Of a stretch of DNA of 64,000 bases, positions 41,113-50,367 are shown in pieces. The notes beneath the pieces are model-generated. The model was given only the letters and a program-made list of their open reading frames with translations. It was not told where the DNA came from and ran no database searches. The DNA comes from Roseiarcus sp963784805 (GTDB lineage: Bacteria > Pseudomonadota > Alphaproteobacteria > Rhizobiales > Beijerinckiaceae): positions 372,001 to 436,000 of the forward strand of contig CAWASR010000028.1 of NCBI GenBank assembly GCA_963784805.1, given 5' to 3'. Each line of letters begins with the position of its first letter. Positions within the stretch are counted from its first letter, which is position 1. The position numbers and the translations under genes are program-made.

Positions 41113-41143
41113 CTGGATTGCTTCGCTTGCGCTCGCAATGACG
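41113..41143. repeat. Single copy of the 148-bp array's arm sequence
   Basis: These 31 bases are the exact reverse complement of the left arm of array unit 2 (17143-17173). It lies between the two leftward genes, 10 bp from the arabinanase stop. This shows that the arm is a dispersed element. Confidence 0.85.
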
Positions 41144-41152
41144 CGGCTCTCG

Positions 41153-42163
41153 CTATTGCGGAAGAGCGCCAAGCTCCGGCCAGCCGTCGAGGGTCCAGCC
41201 CAGCGGAGAAAACTGGAGCTTGGAGGCGCCGGCCGCATCGCCGTCGTAATAATGGTAGGCGAGCATGTCGCCCTTTGAGGTTTTGACCGCCTCCTGCCCG
41301 CCGGGGCCGATGAAGCGGCCGGTCGTCGCGAGCAGGAGCGAGCCGCCGCCCTGCGCCATGTCCTTGCCGTCGCGGTCGAGATAGGGGCCCTCGATCCGGT
41401 CGGCGCGGCCGACGCGAATGTTGTAGGTCGAGGCGATTCCCTTGCAGCATTGGTCGAAGCTGACGAAGAGATAGAATTTCCCTTCGTGCTCGAGGATCGA
41501 GGAGGCCTCGATCGCGCCTCCGTGACGTCCGGCGAGCGCGATCGTCGGCGTGTCCGGGCTGACAAGTTTGCCGGTTTCCGGATCGAGCTGACGCAGTTTG
41601 ATCCCGGACCAGAACGAACCGAAGGCGAGGAAGGCGCGACCGTCGGAAAGGTCGATGCGGAAGGGATCGATCGCGTTGAAGTCGTCGCCGGCGCTCGACG
41701 CCAGGACCAGGCCCTGGTCCGCCCAGCCCTCGCCCGGCCTGGCGGGATCGAAGGACGTATTGGTCATCAGTCCTATGGCGCTCGCATTGCCGCCGAAGCT
41801 CGAGAGCGCATAGTAGAGGTAGAACGTCTCGCCATGCCGGCTGATCGACGGGGCCCAGACATTGATCGGCTGGTAGCCGAGCGTCTTTATCGCCCATTTC
41901 GGCACGCCCTTGCCGATCGCGCCCGCCTTGGTCCAGATCACCCCGTCGGGCGAGGTCTTGACGAAGATGGCGCCGCGATAGAGGCCCTGCGCGCCGGTCC
42001 CGAAGGCTGCGTATGCGCCATCGACCTCGATCACCGACGGGTCGTGGATTCGCGTGTCGCCGCCGAGCCTCGGCTGCGGCTCGGCGGCATGGAGAGGCGC
42101 AGCGAGCAACGGCAAAATGGCGAGGCGGGCGAGGGCCGCCGTGAATTTTCTCCATCGGCCCAT
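41153..42163 (-). CDS. Secreted arabinan endo-1,5-alpha-L-arabinosidase, GH43
   Basis: The product (336 residues) has a Sec signal peptide (residues 1 to about 27), so it is exported. The catalytic triad of family 43 appears as Asp41 in R-I-H-D-P-S-V, an Asp in N-A-I-D-P-F and a Glu in G-A-I-E-A-S-S, all in canonical order for arabinanases. It likely cuts arabinan outside the cytoplasm to yield arabino-oligosaccharides. It lies within 3.2 kb of the xylosidase locus, on the opposite strand, but with unrelated genes between. Confidence 0.9.
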   Translation of the reverse strand: MGRWRKFTAALARLAILPLLAAPLHAAEPQPRLGGDTRIHDPSVIEVDGAYAAFGTGAQGLYRGAIFVKTSPDGVIWTKAGAIGKGVPKWAIKTLGYQPINVWAPSISRHGETFYLYYALSSFGGNASAIGLMTNTSFDPARPGEGWADQGLVLASSAGDDFNAIDPFRIDLSDGRAFLAFGSFWSGIKLRQLDPETGKLVSPDTPTIALAGRHGGAIEASSILEHEGKFYLFVSFDQCCKGIASTYNIRVGRADRIEGPYLDRDGKDMAQGGGSLLLATTGRFIGPGGQEAVKTSKGDMLAYHYYDGDAAGASKLQFSPLGWTLDGWPELGALPQ

Positions 42164-42199
42164 GCGGACTCCGTTCCCGGTTGCGCCGCGCCCGTGGTC

Positions 42200-42679
42200 C
42201 TATTTCGCCAGGTCGATATAAATCTGATAGCGCCCGGTGGTGAACGTCAGGCCGCTCTGAACGCCGGTCAGGCGCATGATGACGCCATTGTTGTTCTCGA
42301 GCCACAGTTCGCCGGCGCCGGAGGCCGAAACCGCGAGCCTGCCTGTGCCCTGGATATAGGCGCCGGAGAACTGCGAGAGGTCGCTCAGCCCGTAGACCTC
42401 TCCCGTCGCGTTGAGACCGGACAGCGCGCCGAGGCCGGTGAGGTAGCCAAGCAGCGTGAACCGATAGGTCCTGCCCCTGAACGTGAGCGTGCCGCTCCCG
42501 ACGCCGGTCGCGGAGACGAACGCCTGCGTCATCGTCACTCTGCCCGAGGGTTTGAGGCCGCGGATGCTCTGCGCGGTCGGAATCCCGGTGGGCGGAACCG
42601 CGCAGCCGGCGAGCGCCAGCAGGCCCGCGAGCGCAGCCGCGATTCCGATCGATCCAGAGACCTTGGCGTGAAGATTCAT
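42200..42679 (-). CDS. Putative lipoprotein, unknown function
   Basis: The product (159 residues) has a lipobox L-A-L-A-G-C at residues about 21-26, so it should be lipid-anchored. The rest is beta-rich, with R-V-T-M-T-Q-A-F-V-S and G-S-G-T-L-T-F-R-G-R-T-Y-R-F. This recalls EipA/DUF1134-like envelope proteins, but the match is only general. The ATG at 42679 was chosen because it puts the signal at the N-terminus. It lies 36 bp upstream of the arabinanase gene, on the same strand. Confidence 0.72.
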   Translation of the reverse strand: MNLHAKVSGSIGIAAALAGLLALAGCAVPPTGIPTAQSIRGLKPSGRVTMTQAFVSATGVGSGTLTFRGRTYRFTLLGYLTGLGALSGLNATGEVYGLSDLSQFSGAYIQGTGRLAVSASGAGELWLENNNGVIMRLTGVQSGLTFTTGRYQIYIDLAK

Positions 42680-42723
42680 TGGCTTTGCCCCGGTTTCGAA
42701 TTGACCTGCGAAACGATGCGCCC

Positions 42724-44034
42724 TCACTCCCGACGCCGCTCTTTCCTCAGCCTCGCCCAATACTCCAACCGCTTTCGGATGTCGCGCTCAAATCCGCGTT
42801 CGACCGGCGCGTAAAGCGTATGGCGGCCGAGCGCCTCGGGCCAGTAGTCCTGGCCGCTGAAGGCGTCGGGCGCGTCGTGGTCGTATTCGTAAGTTGCGCC
42901 GTAGCCCTCGCGCTTCATGAGGCGCGTCGGCGCGTTGAGGATGGTCTTCGGCGGCGTCAGCGAGCCATGCGCTTGCGCCAGCGCCCGCGCGGCGCCGAAC
43001 GCCTTGTAGAGCGCGTTCGACTTCGGCGCGGTGGCGACATAGACGACCGCCTGCGCGATCGCCAGCTCGCCCTCCGGACTGCCGAGAAAATCGTAGGCGT
43101 CCTTGGCGGCGTTGGCGATGAGGAGCGCATGCGGATCGGCGAGGCCGATGTCCTCGGAGGCCATCCGCACCACGCGGCGCGCGATGAACAGAGGATCCTC
43201 GCCCGCGTCGAACATGCGCGCGAGATAATAGAGCGCCGCGTCGGGATCGGAGCCGCGCACGCATTTGTGCAAGGCCGAGATCAGATTGTAATGGCCGTCC
43301 TGGGCCTTGTCGTAGATCGGCGCGCGCCGCTGCACCACCTCGACCAGGCGCGCGGCGTCGAGGGTCTCATCGGGGCGCGCGGCGCGCCAGACCTCTTCGG
43401 CGAGGGTCAGCGCCGCCCGCCCGTCGCCGTCAGCCATGCCGATCAGCGCCTCGCGCGCGTCAGGCTCCAGCGGCAGCGGCTTGCCGGTCAGCCGCTCCGC
43501 ACGCTGGAGCAACGCCTCGAGCGCCTGCGGCGTGAGCGGCCGAAACACCAGCACCCGCGCCCGCGACAGCAACGCGGCGTTGAGTTCGAACGAGGGATTT
43601 TCCGTGGTCGCGCCAATCAGCGTGATCGAGCCGTCCTCCATCACCGGCAGGAAGGAATCCTGCTGCGCCCGGTTGAAGCGATGGATTTCGTCGACGAACA
43701 GAAGCGTGCCCAACCCTTGCGAGCGGCGGGTGCGCGCGGCGTCGAAGATCTTTTTCAGTTCGGCGACCCCCGAATGGATCGCCGACACCTGCACGAACGC
43801 GTCGTCGCGCGACGCGCCGATGAGCCGCGCGACCGTCGTCTTGCCGCTGCCGGGCGGTCCCCAGAAGATCATCGAGCCGAGCGTCGGGGCCGCGAGCAGC
43901 CGCGTCAGCGCGCCATCGGGCCCGGTCAAATGCTCCTGGCCCGAAACTTCGGCCAGCGAGGTCGGCCGCAGGCGCTCGGCGAGCGGCGCCGACGGCGGAT
44001 CGACCCTGGGGCCCGCCTCGTCGAGAAGGCTCAT
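42724..44034 (-). CDS. rarA: Replication-associated recombination protein A (AAA+ ATPase)
   Basis: RarA (MgsA) is an AAA+ ATPase related to clamp-loader subunits; it acts at stalled replication forks with SSB. The product (436 residues) has Walker A G-P-P-G-S-G-K-T near residues 59-66, Walker B L-F-V-D-E-I-H-R-F-N near 104, sensor 1 G-A-T-T-E-N-P-S and a C-terminal oligomerisation domain. The ATG at 44034 fits family length; the frame upstream is open but unrelated. It is 44 bp upstream of the lipoprotein gene. Confidence 0.95.
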   Translation of the reverse strand: MSLLDEAGPRVDPPSAPLAERLRPTSLAEVSGQEHLTGPDGALTRLLAAPTLGSMIFWGPPGSGKTTVARLIGASRDDAFVQVSAIHSGVAELKKIFDAARTRRSQGLGTLLFVDEIHRFNRAQQDSFLPVMEDGSITLIGATTENPSFELNAALLSRARVLVFRPLTPQALEALLQRAERLTGKPLPLEPDAREALIGMADGDGRAALTLAEEVWRAARPDETLDAARLVEVVQRRAPIYDKAQDGHYNLISALHKCVRGSDPDAALYYLARMFDAGEDPLFIARRVVRMASEDIGLADPHALLIANAAKDAYDFLGSPEGELAIAQAVVYVATAPKSNALYKAFGAARALAQAHGSLTPPKTILNAPTRLMKREGYGATYEYDHDAPDAFSGQDYWPEALGRHTLYAPVERGFERDIRKRLEYWARLRKERRRE

Positions 44035-44228
44035 GGCTCTTTGTCTCGCGCGAGCAGCCCGCTGTCCAGCGGGGAGGCGGCGGCGCGCCGCTCGTACTTG
44101 TCGGCGGCGCCAATTTCGTCGATGGTTCCGCCCGCCCGCGCGGCCGGTCCGGGGACGGCCATCGCACGGGTCACAAAGGCGGCGGATGACGAAGGTTCGC
44201 CGCTTCGCATGTTCAGGTTTGACGCCCG

Positions 44229-45071
44229 ATGATCGAACGCCATCTCTCCTGCCTCGGGCCTTCGGGCTTTCACCGGCTCGCTTACGACGAACGGCCGGGG
44301 CCTGCCGGCGCGCGGACGCTGGTCTGCGTCCACGGCCTAACCCGCAACGCCAGGGATTTCGACGCGATCGCGGACGCCTTGTCGGCGCATTACCGCGTGA
44401 TCTGTCCGGATATGCCCGGACGAGCGCGCAGCGAATGGCTGACGGTCCCGGCCGAGTACGGCTATCCGCTTTATCTTCAGGACTGCGCGGCGTTGCTCGC
44501 GCGTCTCGACGTCGAAAGCGTCGATTGGCTCGGCACCTCGATGGGCGGCCTGATCGGCATGATGCTGGCCGCCCAGCCCGCAAATCCGATCCGCAAGCTC
44601 GTGCTCAACGACATCGGCCCCTACCTTTCGAAGGTCGGGCTTGGGCGAATCGGGAGTTATGTCGGGCTCGACCCGACCTTTCCGTCGCTGGACGCATTGG
44701 AGGCCGCGGTGCGCGCGAACTATGAGAGCTTCGGCCCGCTCACGGACGATCAACTGCGCAAGATGGCGCGCGACAGCGCCAGGAAACGGCCGGAAGGCGG
44801 ATGGAGCTTCGCCTACGATCCGCGGATCGGCGACGCCTTCAAGGCGGGCCCGACCGAGGACATCGATCTCTGGCCGGTGTGGGATGCGATCCGATGCCCT
44901 TCGCTGCTGCTGCGCGGGGGCGTTTCCGATCTGGTGACCCACGAAGTCGCCGAGGAAATGACACGGCGCGGACCCAAGGCCAGGCTGGTCGAATTCCCAG
45001 GAATAGGCCATGCGCCCGCGCTCCTCGCCGACGACCAGATTGGCGTCGTGCGCGATTTCCTGCTCGCTTGA
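44229..45071 (+). CDS. Alpha/beta hydrolase
   Basis: The product (280 residues) has the usual C-V-H-G-L-T-R-N oxyanion segment, nucleophile in G-T-S-M-G-G, acid near G-G-V-S-D-L-V and histidine in G-I-G-H-A-P-A. All catalytic residues are intact. It is divergent from rarA (194 bp between starts). The substrate is unknown; no export signal is seen. Confidence 0.88.
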   Translation: MIERHLSCLGPSGFHRLAYDERPGPAGARTLVCVHGLTRNARDFDAIADALSAHYRVICPDMPGRARSEWLTVPAEYGYPLYLQDCAALLARLDVESVDWLGTSMGGLIGMMLAAQPANPIRKLVLNDIGPYLSKVGLGRIGSYVGLDPTFPSLDALEAAVRANYESFGPLTDDQLRKMARDSARKRPEGGWSFAYDPRIGDAFKAGPTEDIDLWPVWDAIRCPSLLLRGGVSDLVTHEVAEEMTRRGPKARLVEFPGIGHAPALLADDQIGVVRDFLLA

Positions 45072-45084
45072 GCGCCCGCTTCGC

Positions 45085-45522
45085 TCACCACGCCCCGGTG
45101 TTCGCCATCGACGCCCATGGCTCGGCCGGCGGCAGGGCGCCGCCCTTCTGGATCAGCTCGATCGAGATCGCGTCGGGCGTTCGGATGAAGGCCATATGAC
45201 CGTCGCGCGGCGGGCGGTTGATCGTCACCCCTGCCGCCTTCAGCTTGGCGCAGGTTGCGTAGATGTCGTCGACGCGATAGGCGAGATGGCCGAAATTGCG
45301 GCCGCCGCCATAGGCCTCCGGGTCCCAGTTGTAGGTGAGTTCGACAAGCGGCGCCTGGTCGCGCCGCGCCTTGTCAGCGTCGCCGGGCGCGGCGAGAAAG
45401 ACCAGCGTGTAGCGGCCTTTTTCATTTTCCAGCCGCCGGGTCTCGACAAAGCCGAGCAGCTCGAAAAACGAAATCGTCGCCTTGAGATCGGTCACGCGGA
45501 TCATCGTATGCAGGTATTCCAT
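45085..45522 (-). CDS. Glyoxalase / VOC family protein
   Basis: The product (145 residues) is a glyoxalase-I-like metalloprotein: H-T-M-I-R-V-T-D-L near the N-terminus (metal His5), E-L-T-Y-N-W metal-binding Glu near residue 77, F-G-H-L-A-Y-R-V and a last metal ligand in I-E-L-I-Q. This ligand set is that of lactoylglutathione lyase, which detoxifies methylglyoxal. It is convergent with the hydrolase gene (13 bp between stops). Confidence 0.85.
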   Translation of the reverse strand: MEYLHTMIRVTDLKATISFFELLGFVETRRLENEKGRYTLVFLAAPGDADKARRDQAPLVELTYNWDPEAYGGGRNFGHLAYRVDDIYATCAKLKAAGVTINRPPRDGHMAFIRTPDAISIELIQKGGALPPAEPWASMANTGAW

Positions 45523-45594
45523 CGGCTCGCCTCGTTGCTTCGTATGTCTGGCGAGAGCATAACCGCTTCGTTCGAAGGGGGCAGCCCTTAAATC

Positions 45595-47016
45595 ATGGGA
45601 CGTCTCGCAATGGCGGCGGGTCAGCCGGATTCGGCCGAGGCGCACACGATTCTGAAGAGCCGGGCGGCGGCGGCCTCCGTCGGTGCCAGCCTGATCCTGG
45701 CCGTCGTAAAGCTCGCGGCCGGCCTTGCCTCCGGCTCGCTCGCGCTCCTTTCGGAAGGCGCGCACAACGCGCTCGACATCGGCGCCAGCGCGCTGACCTT
45801 CTTCGCCGTGCGCGAGGCCGACAAGCCCGCCGACGCCGATCATCCGTTCGGCCACGCCAAGATCGAGGCGGTGGCGGCTCTGGCCCAGACCGGCATTCTC
45901 GCGGCGCTCGCGGTCGGCGTCGCCGTCGCGGCGGCGGCGCGCATTCGCGGCGGCGGCGGACGGGTCGACGCCGACGCCTTCGCCATCGGCGCGATTCTGT
46001 TCTCGATCGGAGTCGACCTCGTGCGCTGGCGGGCGTTGACCCGCGTCGCGCGCGTCGCCTCGAGCCATGCGCTCGCCGCCGACGCCCTGCACTATTCCAG
46101 CGATCTCATCTCCTCGGTGCTGGTGCTCATGGGGCTCGCGGCGACCCGCGCCGGCTATCCTCACGCCGACGCCTTCGCGGCCGTCGGCGTCGCCGGGTTC
46201 ATCGCGGTCGCGGGCTATCGTCTTGGCCGGACCACGATCGACGCTCTGGTCGACCGCGCGCCCGACGGATTGACCGAGGCGCTGAGCGCCGTTGTCGCCG
46301 GGACGCCCGGCGTCGCGGGCGCGGAAGCGATCCGGCTGCGCACCAGCGGCGCTCGCATCGTCGGCGAGCTCATCGTCTCCGTCTCGCGGACGCTGCCGCT
46401 GGAGCGGGTGGCGACGATCAAGGCGGACCTCGAGCACCAGATCGGCCAGCGGTGGCCGCAGGCCGATCTCACCATCACCGCAAACCCGATCGCGCTCGAC
46501 GACGAGACAATCCTCGAGCGGGTGCATCTGACAGCGATGCGGCGGCGCCTGCCGGTCCATCATGTCACCATCCAGGACATCGACGGGCGCAAGAGCGTGG
46601 CGCTCGATCTCGAGGTCGACGGCGCGATGACCCTGAGCGCCGCCCATTCGATCGCCTCGGACCTCGAGGACGCCATCGCCGCCGAAGTCGGCGAGGGGGT
46701 CGAGGTCGACACCCACATCGAGCCCGCCGAACCGGAGGCGGAGAGCCAGGCCGCCGACCTCGATCTCGCGCGCCGGATCGAGGCCGCGCTCACCGCCGCG
46801 GCGGCCAAGGGGTCGTTGCGCGAGGTTCACGACGTGCGCGTGAGCAAATCCCCCAGCGGCCTCTATGTGCTGTTCCATTGCCGCGTCGATCCGGCGACGA
46901 CGGTCGAAGCGGTCCACGAAGCCGTCGACGCGCTCGAACGCTCGCTGCGCCGGGCGTTCCCTGAAGTGCGGCGCGCGGTCGGCCATGCCGAGCCGGCAAG
47001 GGAGGGCGCTGGGTGA
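45595..47016 (+). CDS. Cation diffusion facilitator family transporter
   Basis: CDF proteins export divalent metals (Zn, Co, Ni, Fe or Mn) by proton exchange. The product (473 residues) has six helices in residues about 25-215 with metal residues in S-E-G-A-H-N-A-L-D (helix 2) and A-D-A-L-H-Y-S-S-D (helix 5). The C-terminal part is unusually long, with two to three ferredoxin-like cytoplasmic units (about 220-465) rather than the usual one. Starts at 45595 and 45610 are both possible. It is divergent from the glyoxalase gene. Confidence 0.9.
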   Translation: MGRLAMAAGQPDSAEAHTILKSRAAAASVGASLILAVVKLAAGLASGSLALLSEGAHNALDIGASALTFFAVREADKPADADHPFGHAKIEAVAALAQTGILAALAVGVAVAAAARIRGGGGRVDADAFAIGAILFSIGVDLVRWRALTRVARVASSHALAADALHYSSDLISSVLVLMGLAATRAGYPHADAFAAVGVAGFIAVAGYRLGRTTIDALVDRAPDGLTEALSAVVAGTPGVAGAEAIRLRTSGARIVGELIVSVSRTLPLERVATIKADLEHQIGQRWPQADLTITANPIALDDETILERVHLTAMRRRLPVHHVTIQDIDGRKSVALDLEVDGAMTLSAAHSIASDLEDAIAAEVGEGVEVDTHIEPAEPEAESQAADLDLARRIEAALTAAAAKGSLREVHDVRVSKSPSGLYVLFHCRVDPATTVEAVHEAVDALERSLRRAFPEVRRAVGHAEPAREGAG

Positions 47017-47021
47017 GAGGC

Positions 47022-47039
47022 GGCGCGGCAAGCCGCGCC
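47022..47039. terminator. GC-rich hairpin between convergent CDF and aioA genes
   Basis: GGCGCGGC-AA-GCCGCGCC is a perfect 8-bp stem placed five bases after the CDF stop. It lacks a T-run, so it is only a possible bidirectional transcription barrier. Confidence 0.4.
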
Positions 47040-47079
47040 CGGGCGCTCGGGCCCGGGGCGCAGGCGGCGATCCCAGACC

Positions 47080-49611
47080 TCAGATCGAATATTCGAACGA
47101 TTTGAAGGTCAGGCGCGTCGCGTTTTCGGGCGCGGACGCGATCTTGCGAATGTCGCCCCAGGTCTGTTTGTAGTTCGGAATGATCAGTTCGTTGACGCCG
47201 GGCGAGACGACGTTCCCCTGCACGCCCATCGGAGAGGCGAACAGCATGAAGGTCTGCTTGCGCTTGGCGGTCGGCGTCGGATACGCCATCGCCTGGGTCG
47301 CCCCATTTTCGTTGTGGACCTCCACCAGGTCGCCCGGCGAAAGACCCAGCTCCTTCATGTCATCCGGATTCATCTGGATGAACGGATAAGGCCAGCGATC
47401 CATGACGAGATCTTCTTTCTGGTCGAGGTAGGCGCTCTGCCAGACGTGGTTGGTGCGGCCGTTGTTGATGAGGAAAGCGAATTTCTTCGATTCCTCCTCT
47501 TTGCCCGGCGCTTCGAACCCGCGCCACGGCGCGTCCATGAACCGGGCCTTGCCGTCTTCTGAGGAGAAGACGCCGTCAGTGTAGAGCCGCTGCATTCCGA
47601 CGAGCTTGCCGTTCTCGAAGCCGGTCGCCGGCTCCTGGACGCCATTCGTTCCCATGGCCTGGAGCCGTTCGTAAGTGACGAATTCGCCGCCCTTGGCGTG
47701 GCCATGATAGCCGTCCATGAAGGCGTCTTCCTCGGTCTTCCAGTCGAAGCCTTTGAACTTTTCGGCTATGTCGGACTTGCCCATTTCGCGGAAGACGCGT
47801 TCCAGATTGTTGGCCAGTCGCGCCGCGATCAGGCAGTCGGGCATGGATTCGCCGGGCGGGTCCATATAGCGCTCGGTCAATCGCAGCCGTCGCTCGCCAT
47901 TCATCGAGGTCAGGTTCATCTCGCCCGCCGTCGCCGCCGGCAACCATACATGGCAGGCTTGGCCAATCTTGGTCGGCACAATATCGACGTCGACAGCGAA
48001 CAGCCCGCCTTTTTCAATCGCCTCCAGGATGGCGTCGACCGTCGCCTTTCGGTCGCCGTAGGGAACCGCGGACATCGCGTCCTTCACCAGATCCGTCCGC
48101 TTCTTGTACACCTGCTTGAACTGGTCGGCGTTGAGCGTAGTCTTGTAGTGGTCGCAGTCCCAGATGTGGTGGACGCCCGCCTTCCCCTCGATGAGAAGCT
48201 GGTCGATATATGGCGCCGGTCGCGGGCCGGGATAGTCGGGACGCACGTAGCCTTCCTGATGTCCGCCGAGGCGAACCGCGCCGCCCCCCAATTGCCCGAC
48301 GTTGCCGGTGGCGAGCGCAATGTTCACATATGCGCCGTTGGTGCGGTAGTTGTCGTTGCCCCAGATGAGGCCCTTCTCGTATCCGAACATCGTGCGGCGG
48401 CGCTTGCCGCCCTCTTTGGGCATGGCGATCCATTCGGCCGCCTTGACGATGTCGGCAGGAGTCAGGCCGGTGATTTTCGCCGCGTCGTCAACCGACATCC
48501 GGCAGCCTGCGAGCGCGCCTTCGTAGCTGGTCAGATGGCCGGGCATCGCAGGCGAATCGCCCCGGGCCGGGTAAAGCGGCGGGCGCGTCACAGCCGTGCG
48601 CAGCGTGCTCTTGTCGATGAAGTCCTTCTGCGCCCAACCCTTGTCGGCGATGTAGGTGAAAAGAGCGTTGAACAGAGCCAGATCGGTTCCCGAATTGAGA
48701 GCCAGGTGAAGCACATTCCCCTTGCCCGCCTCCACTTCGCAGGCGTTGACCGTCACCGTTCGGCGAGGATCGACGATGATAATGCGGGCGGCGGCGTGCG
48801 GCTCGTCGGGCATGAGCTTCTTTTTCTTGTCGAGCGTCGCTCCCTGTAGGTTGGGAATCCAGTGGTTGAGGAAATAATTGGTCTGGGTCTCGAGTGGATT
48901 GGTGCCGACGGCGACGATCGTGTCAGCGAGTTCGGCGTCCTCGTAGCAATTGTTGAGTTCGCCTACCCCCATGTCGCGTGTGGCGTGCACCTCGGAGTTG
49001 TAGGCCGGGCGATTGTGAATGCGAACGTTCTTGATCTTCATCGCGCCGAAATAGAGCTTGCCGGTGCCCCAGGTGTTTTCGTAGCCGCCGCCGGCGCCGC
49101 CGTGATCGAACATGGAGACGAACAAGCGGTCCTCGCCGTGGCGATCGATCACCGCCGCCGTCACGCGCGCCACCAGATCGAGGGCGTCGTCCCAGCTCGT
49201 CGGCTGCATCTGGCCGTAGCGCCACACCATGGGTTCGGTTAGGCGCTGCTGTTGGGTCGAGCGCATCGCGGAAAAGGATTCCTCGGCCATGCGCCCACCG
49301 CGAATCGATGCGAGTCCGGAGTTCACAGAGCAGCCGGAATCCGGTTTGATGACGAGGTGAACGTCTTTCCCGTCCTGCTTGACAATGTTGTACATCGACG
49401 GCGAGTACCAGTTCGGCGTCATCGGCAACTGCTGCTTCGAAAGATCGACGCCGAACTTATTTTCGCTCGGGCTCGTACCGCCCTGCTCATTGATGTCCCA
49501 GGTGTAGGCCTTGTATCCGCAACCGACGATGCAGAACTGGCAGACGACGTTGTGCTCCCTGGCGTCCGCCGGGATGATCGGGAGCCGATCGGTGTGACGC
49601 TTGAATGTCAT
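47080..49611 (-). CDS. aioA: Arsenite oxidase large subunit (molybdopterin)
   Basis: AioA oxidises arsenite to less toxic arsenate in the periplasm, passing electrons through AioB to cytochrome c or azurin. The product (843 residues) is a DMSO-reductase-family protein with Cys24, Cys27 and Cys31 in C-x2-C-x3-C, while the fourth position is Ser102 (L-A-S-I-R), the hallmark of the 3Fe-4S cluster of arsenite oxidase. The length is typical. It has no own signal and is exported together with AioB, which has the Tat signal. It follows aioB with a 3-bp gap. Confidence 0.96.
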   Translation of the reverse strand: MTFKRHTDRLPIIPADAREHNVVCQFCIVGCGYKAYTWDINEQGGTSPSENKFGVDLSKQQLPMTPNWYSPSMYNIVKQDGKDVHLVIKPDSGCSVNSGLASIRGGRMAEESFSAMRSTQQQRLTEPMVWRYGQMQPTSWDDALDLVARVTAAVIDRHGEDRLFVSMFDHGGAGGGYENTWGTGKLYFGAMKIKNVRIHNRPAYNSEVHATRDMGVGELNNCYEDAELADTIVAVGTNPLETQTNYFLNHWIPNLQGATLDKKKKLMPDEPHAAARIIIVDPRRTVTVNACEVEAGKGNVLHLALNSGTDLALFNALFTYIADKGWAQKDFIDKSTLRTAVTRPPLYPARGDSPAMPGHLTSYEGALAGCRMSVDDAAKITGLTPADIVKAAEWIAMPKEGGKRRRTMFGYEKGLIWGNDNYRTNGAYVNIALATGNVGQLGGGAVRLGGHQEGYVRPDYPGPRPAPYIDQLLIEGKAGVHHIWDCDHYKTTLNADQFKQVYKKRTDLVKDAMSAVPYGDRKATVDAILEAIEKGGLFAVDVDIVPTKIGQACHVWLPAATAGEMNLTSMNGERRLRLTERYMDPPGESMPDCLIAARLANNLERVFREMGKSDIAEKFKGFDWKTEEDAFMDGYHGHAKGGEFVTYERLQAMGTNGVQEPATGFENGKLVGMQRLYTDGVFSSEDGKARFMDAPWRGFEAPGKEEESKKFAFLINNGRTNHVWQSAYLDQKEDLVMDRWPYPFIQMNPDDMKELGLSPGDLVEVHNENGATQAMAYPTPTAKRKQTFMLFASPMGVQGNVVSPGVNELIIPNYKQTWGDIRKIASAPENATRLTFKSFEYSI

Positions 49612-49614
49612 GGC

Positions 49615-50142
49615 TCAGGCCTCCAAAACATTTGACAGCCGACCGTAAAGCAGCTCGTCGACGCCCTCGGCGTAAATGTCGCCGTTGGCGTCGACCCGCA
49701 GCAGATATTGCGGAAGGTTTTCGGTCGCGTGGCCCCAAATTTCCTGGCCGCCGTTTTCGCAATCGAAGCGCGAGTAGTGGCCGGGGCAGTTCAGCGTCTT
49801 GTCCGAAGGGTTGTAGCTGAGCGGAAAACCCTTGTGCGGGCATATCGTCGTGAAGCCGACGATGTCCCCGTCGGGCCCGACCCCGCTCGGGACTTTGCTG
49901 CCGAGCTTCAGCAGCACGCCGGGCGCGTCGGCGTCCGGGTAGGCGACTTGAAAAGGCTTGTTGGACTTGAGGTCGCTGATATTGGCGAGCCGGTTCGAAG
50001 GGTAGCTTAGCCGCGCAAGTTGGGGGCCTGCCTCCGCCTGCCGCGGAATGACGGTTGCGGCGGCCGCGCCCGCCGCGGCGACCCCGGCCCCGGTCAGGAA
50101 TTTTCGGCGGCCAACATCAACCGCTCTCGGGCAAGTTTTCAT
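49615..50142 (-). CDS. aioB: Arsenite oxidase small subunit (Rieske), Tat-exported
   Basis: AioB holds a Rieske 2Fe-2S cluster and carries electrons from AioA. The product (175 residues) has a twin-arginine signal G-R-R-K-F-L-T-G (from residue 11) ending near residue 38, and cluster ligands Cys101/His103 and Cys119/His122, exactly in the C-x-H-x15-C-x2-H pattern of arsenite oxidases. The ATG at 50142 has a strong GGAGGAGG. It is the first gene of the aioBA operon, divergent from arsR. Confidence 0.96.
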   Translation of the reverse strand: MKTCPRAVDVGRRKFLTGAGVAAAGAAAATVIPRQAEAGPQLARLSYPSNRLANISDLKSNKPFQVAYPDADAPGVLLKLGSKVPSGVGPDGDIVGFTTICPHKGFPLSYNPSDKTLNCPGHYSRFDCENGGQEIWGHATENLPQYLLRVDANGDIYAEGVDELLYGRLSNVLEA

Positions 50143-50367
50143 CGGCTTCCTCCTCCCTATTTGGCGGCGCCAGTACGGCTCCGAATAGCGCCCGCTCATT
50201 CGGGCGCCGACGCTGGCTCTCTTTGCGGCCTGTCATCACGCCGTCATGATATCAGGCTCTTTCTCGATCTCTAGATCTCCAGACTTATCGACATATAGGC
50301 TAATGGAACTTTTCGGCGGTGTCATCTAAAAATCGCCCCGAACCTGACCCCTTCGAGAGGAAATTGG
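50143..50367. promoter_or_regulatory. Divergent aioB / arsR control region (225 bp)
   Basis: This region should carry promoters for aioBA and for arsR-arsC. An AT-rich stretch at 50275-50335 is the likely arsR promoter and operator area. I looked for the sigma-54 element often found before aioBA and did not see a convincing one. No AioXSR genes are present in the window. Confidence 0.45.

Noticed and set aside
50143..50260. Sigma-54 promoter upstream of aioB
   Set aside because: The minus strand was read for TGGC-N8-TTGC; only a weak partial match (TGGCGCCGCCAAAT) was seen.
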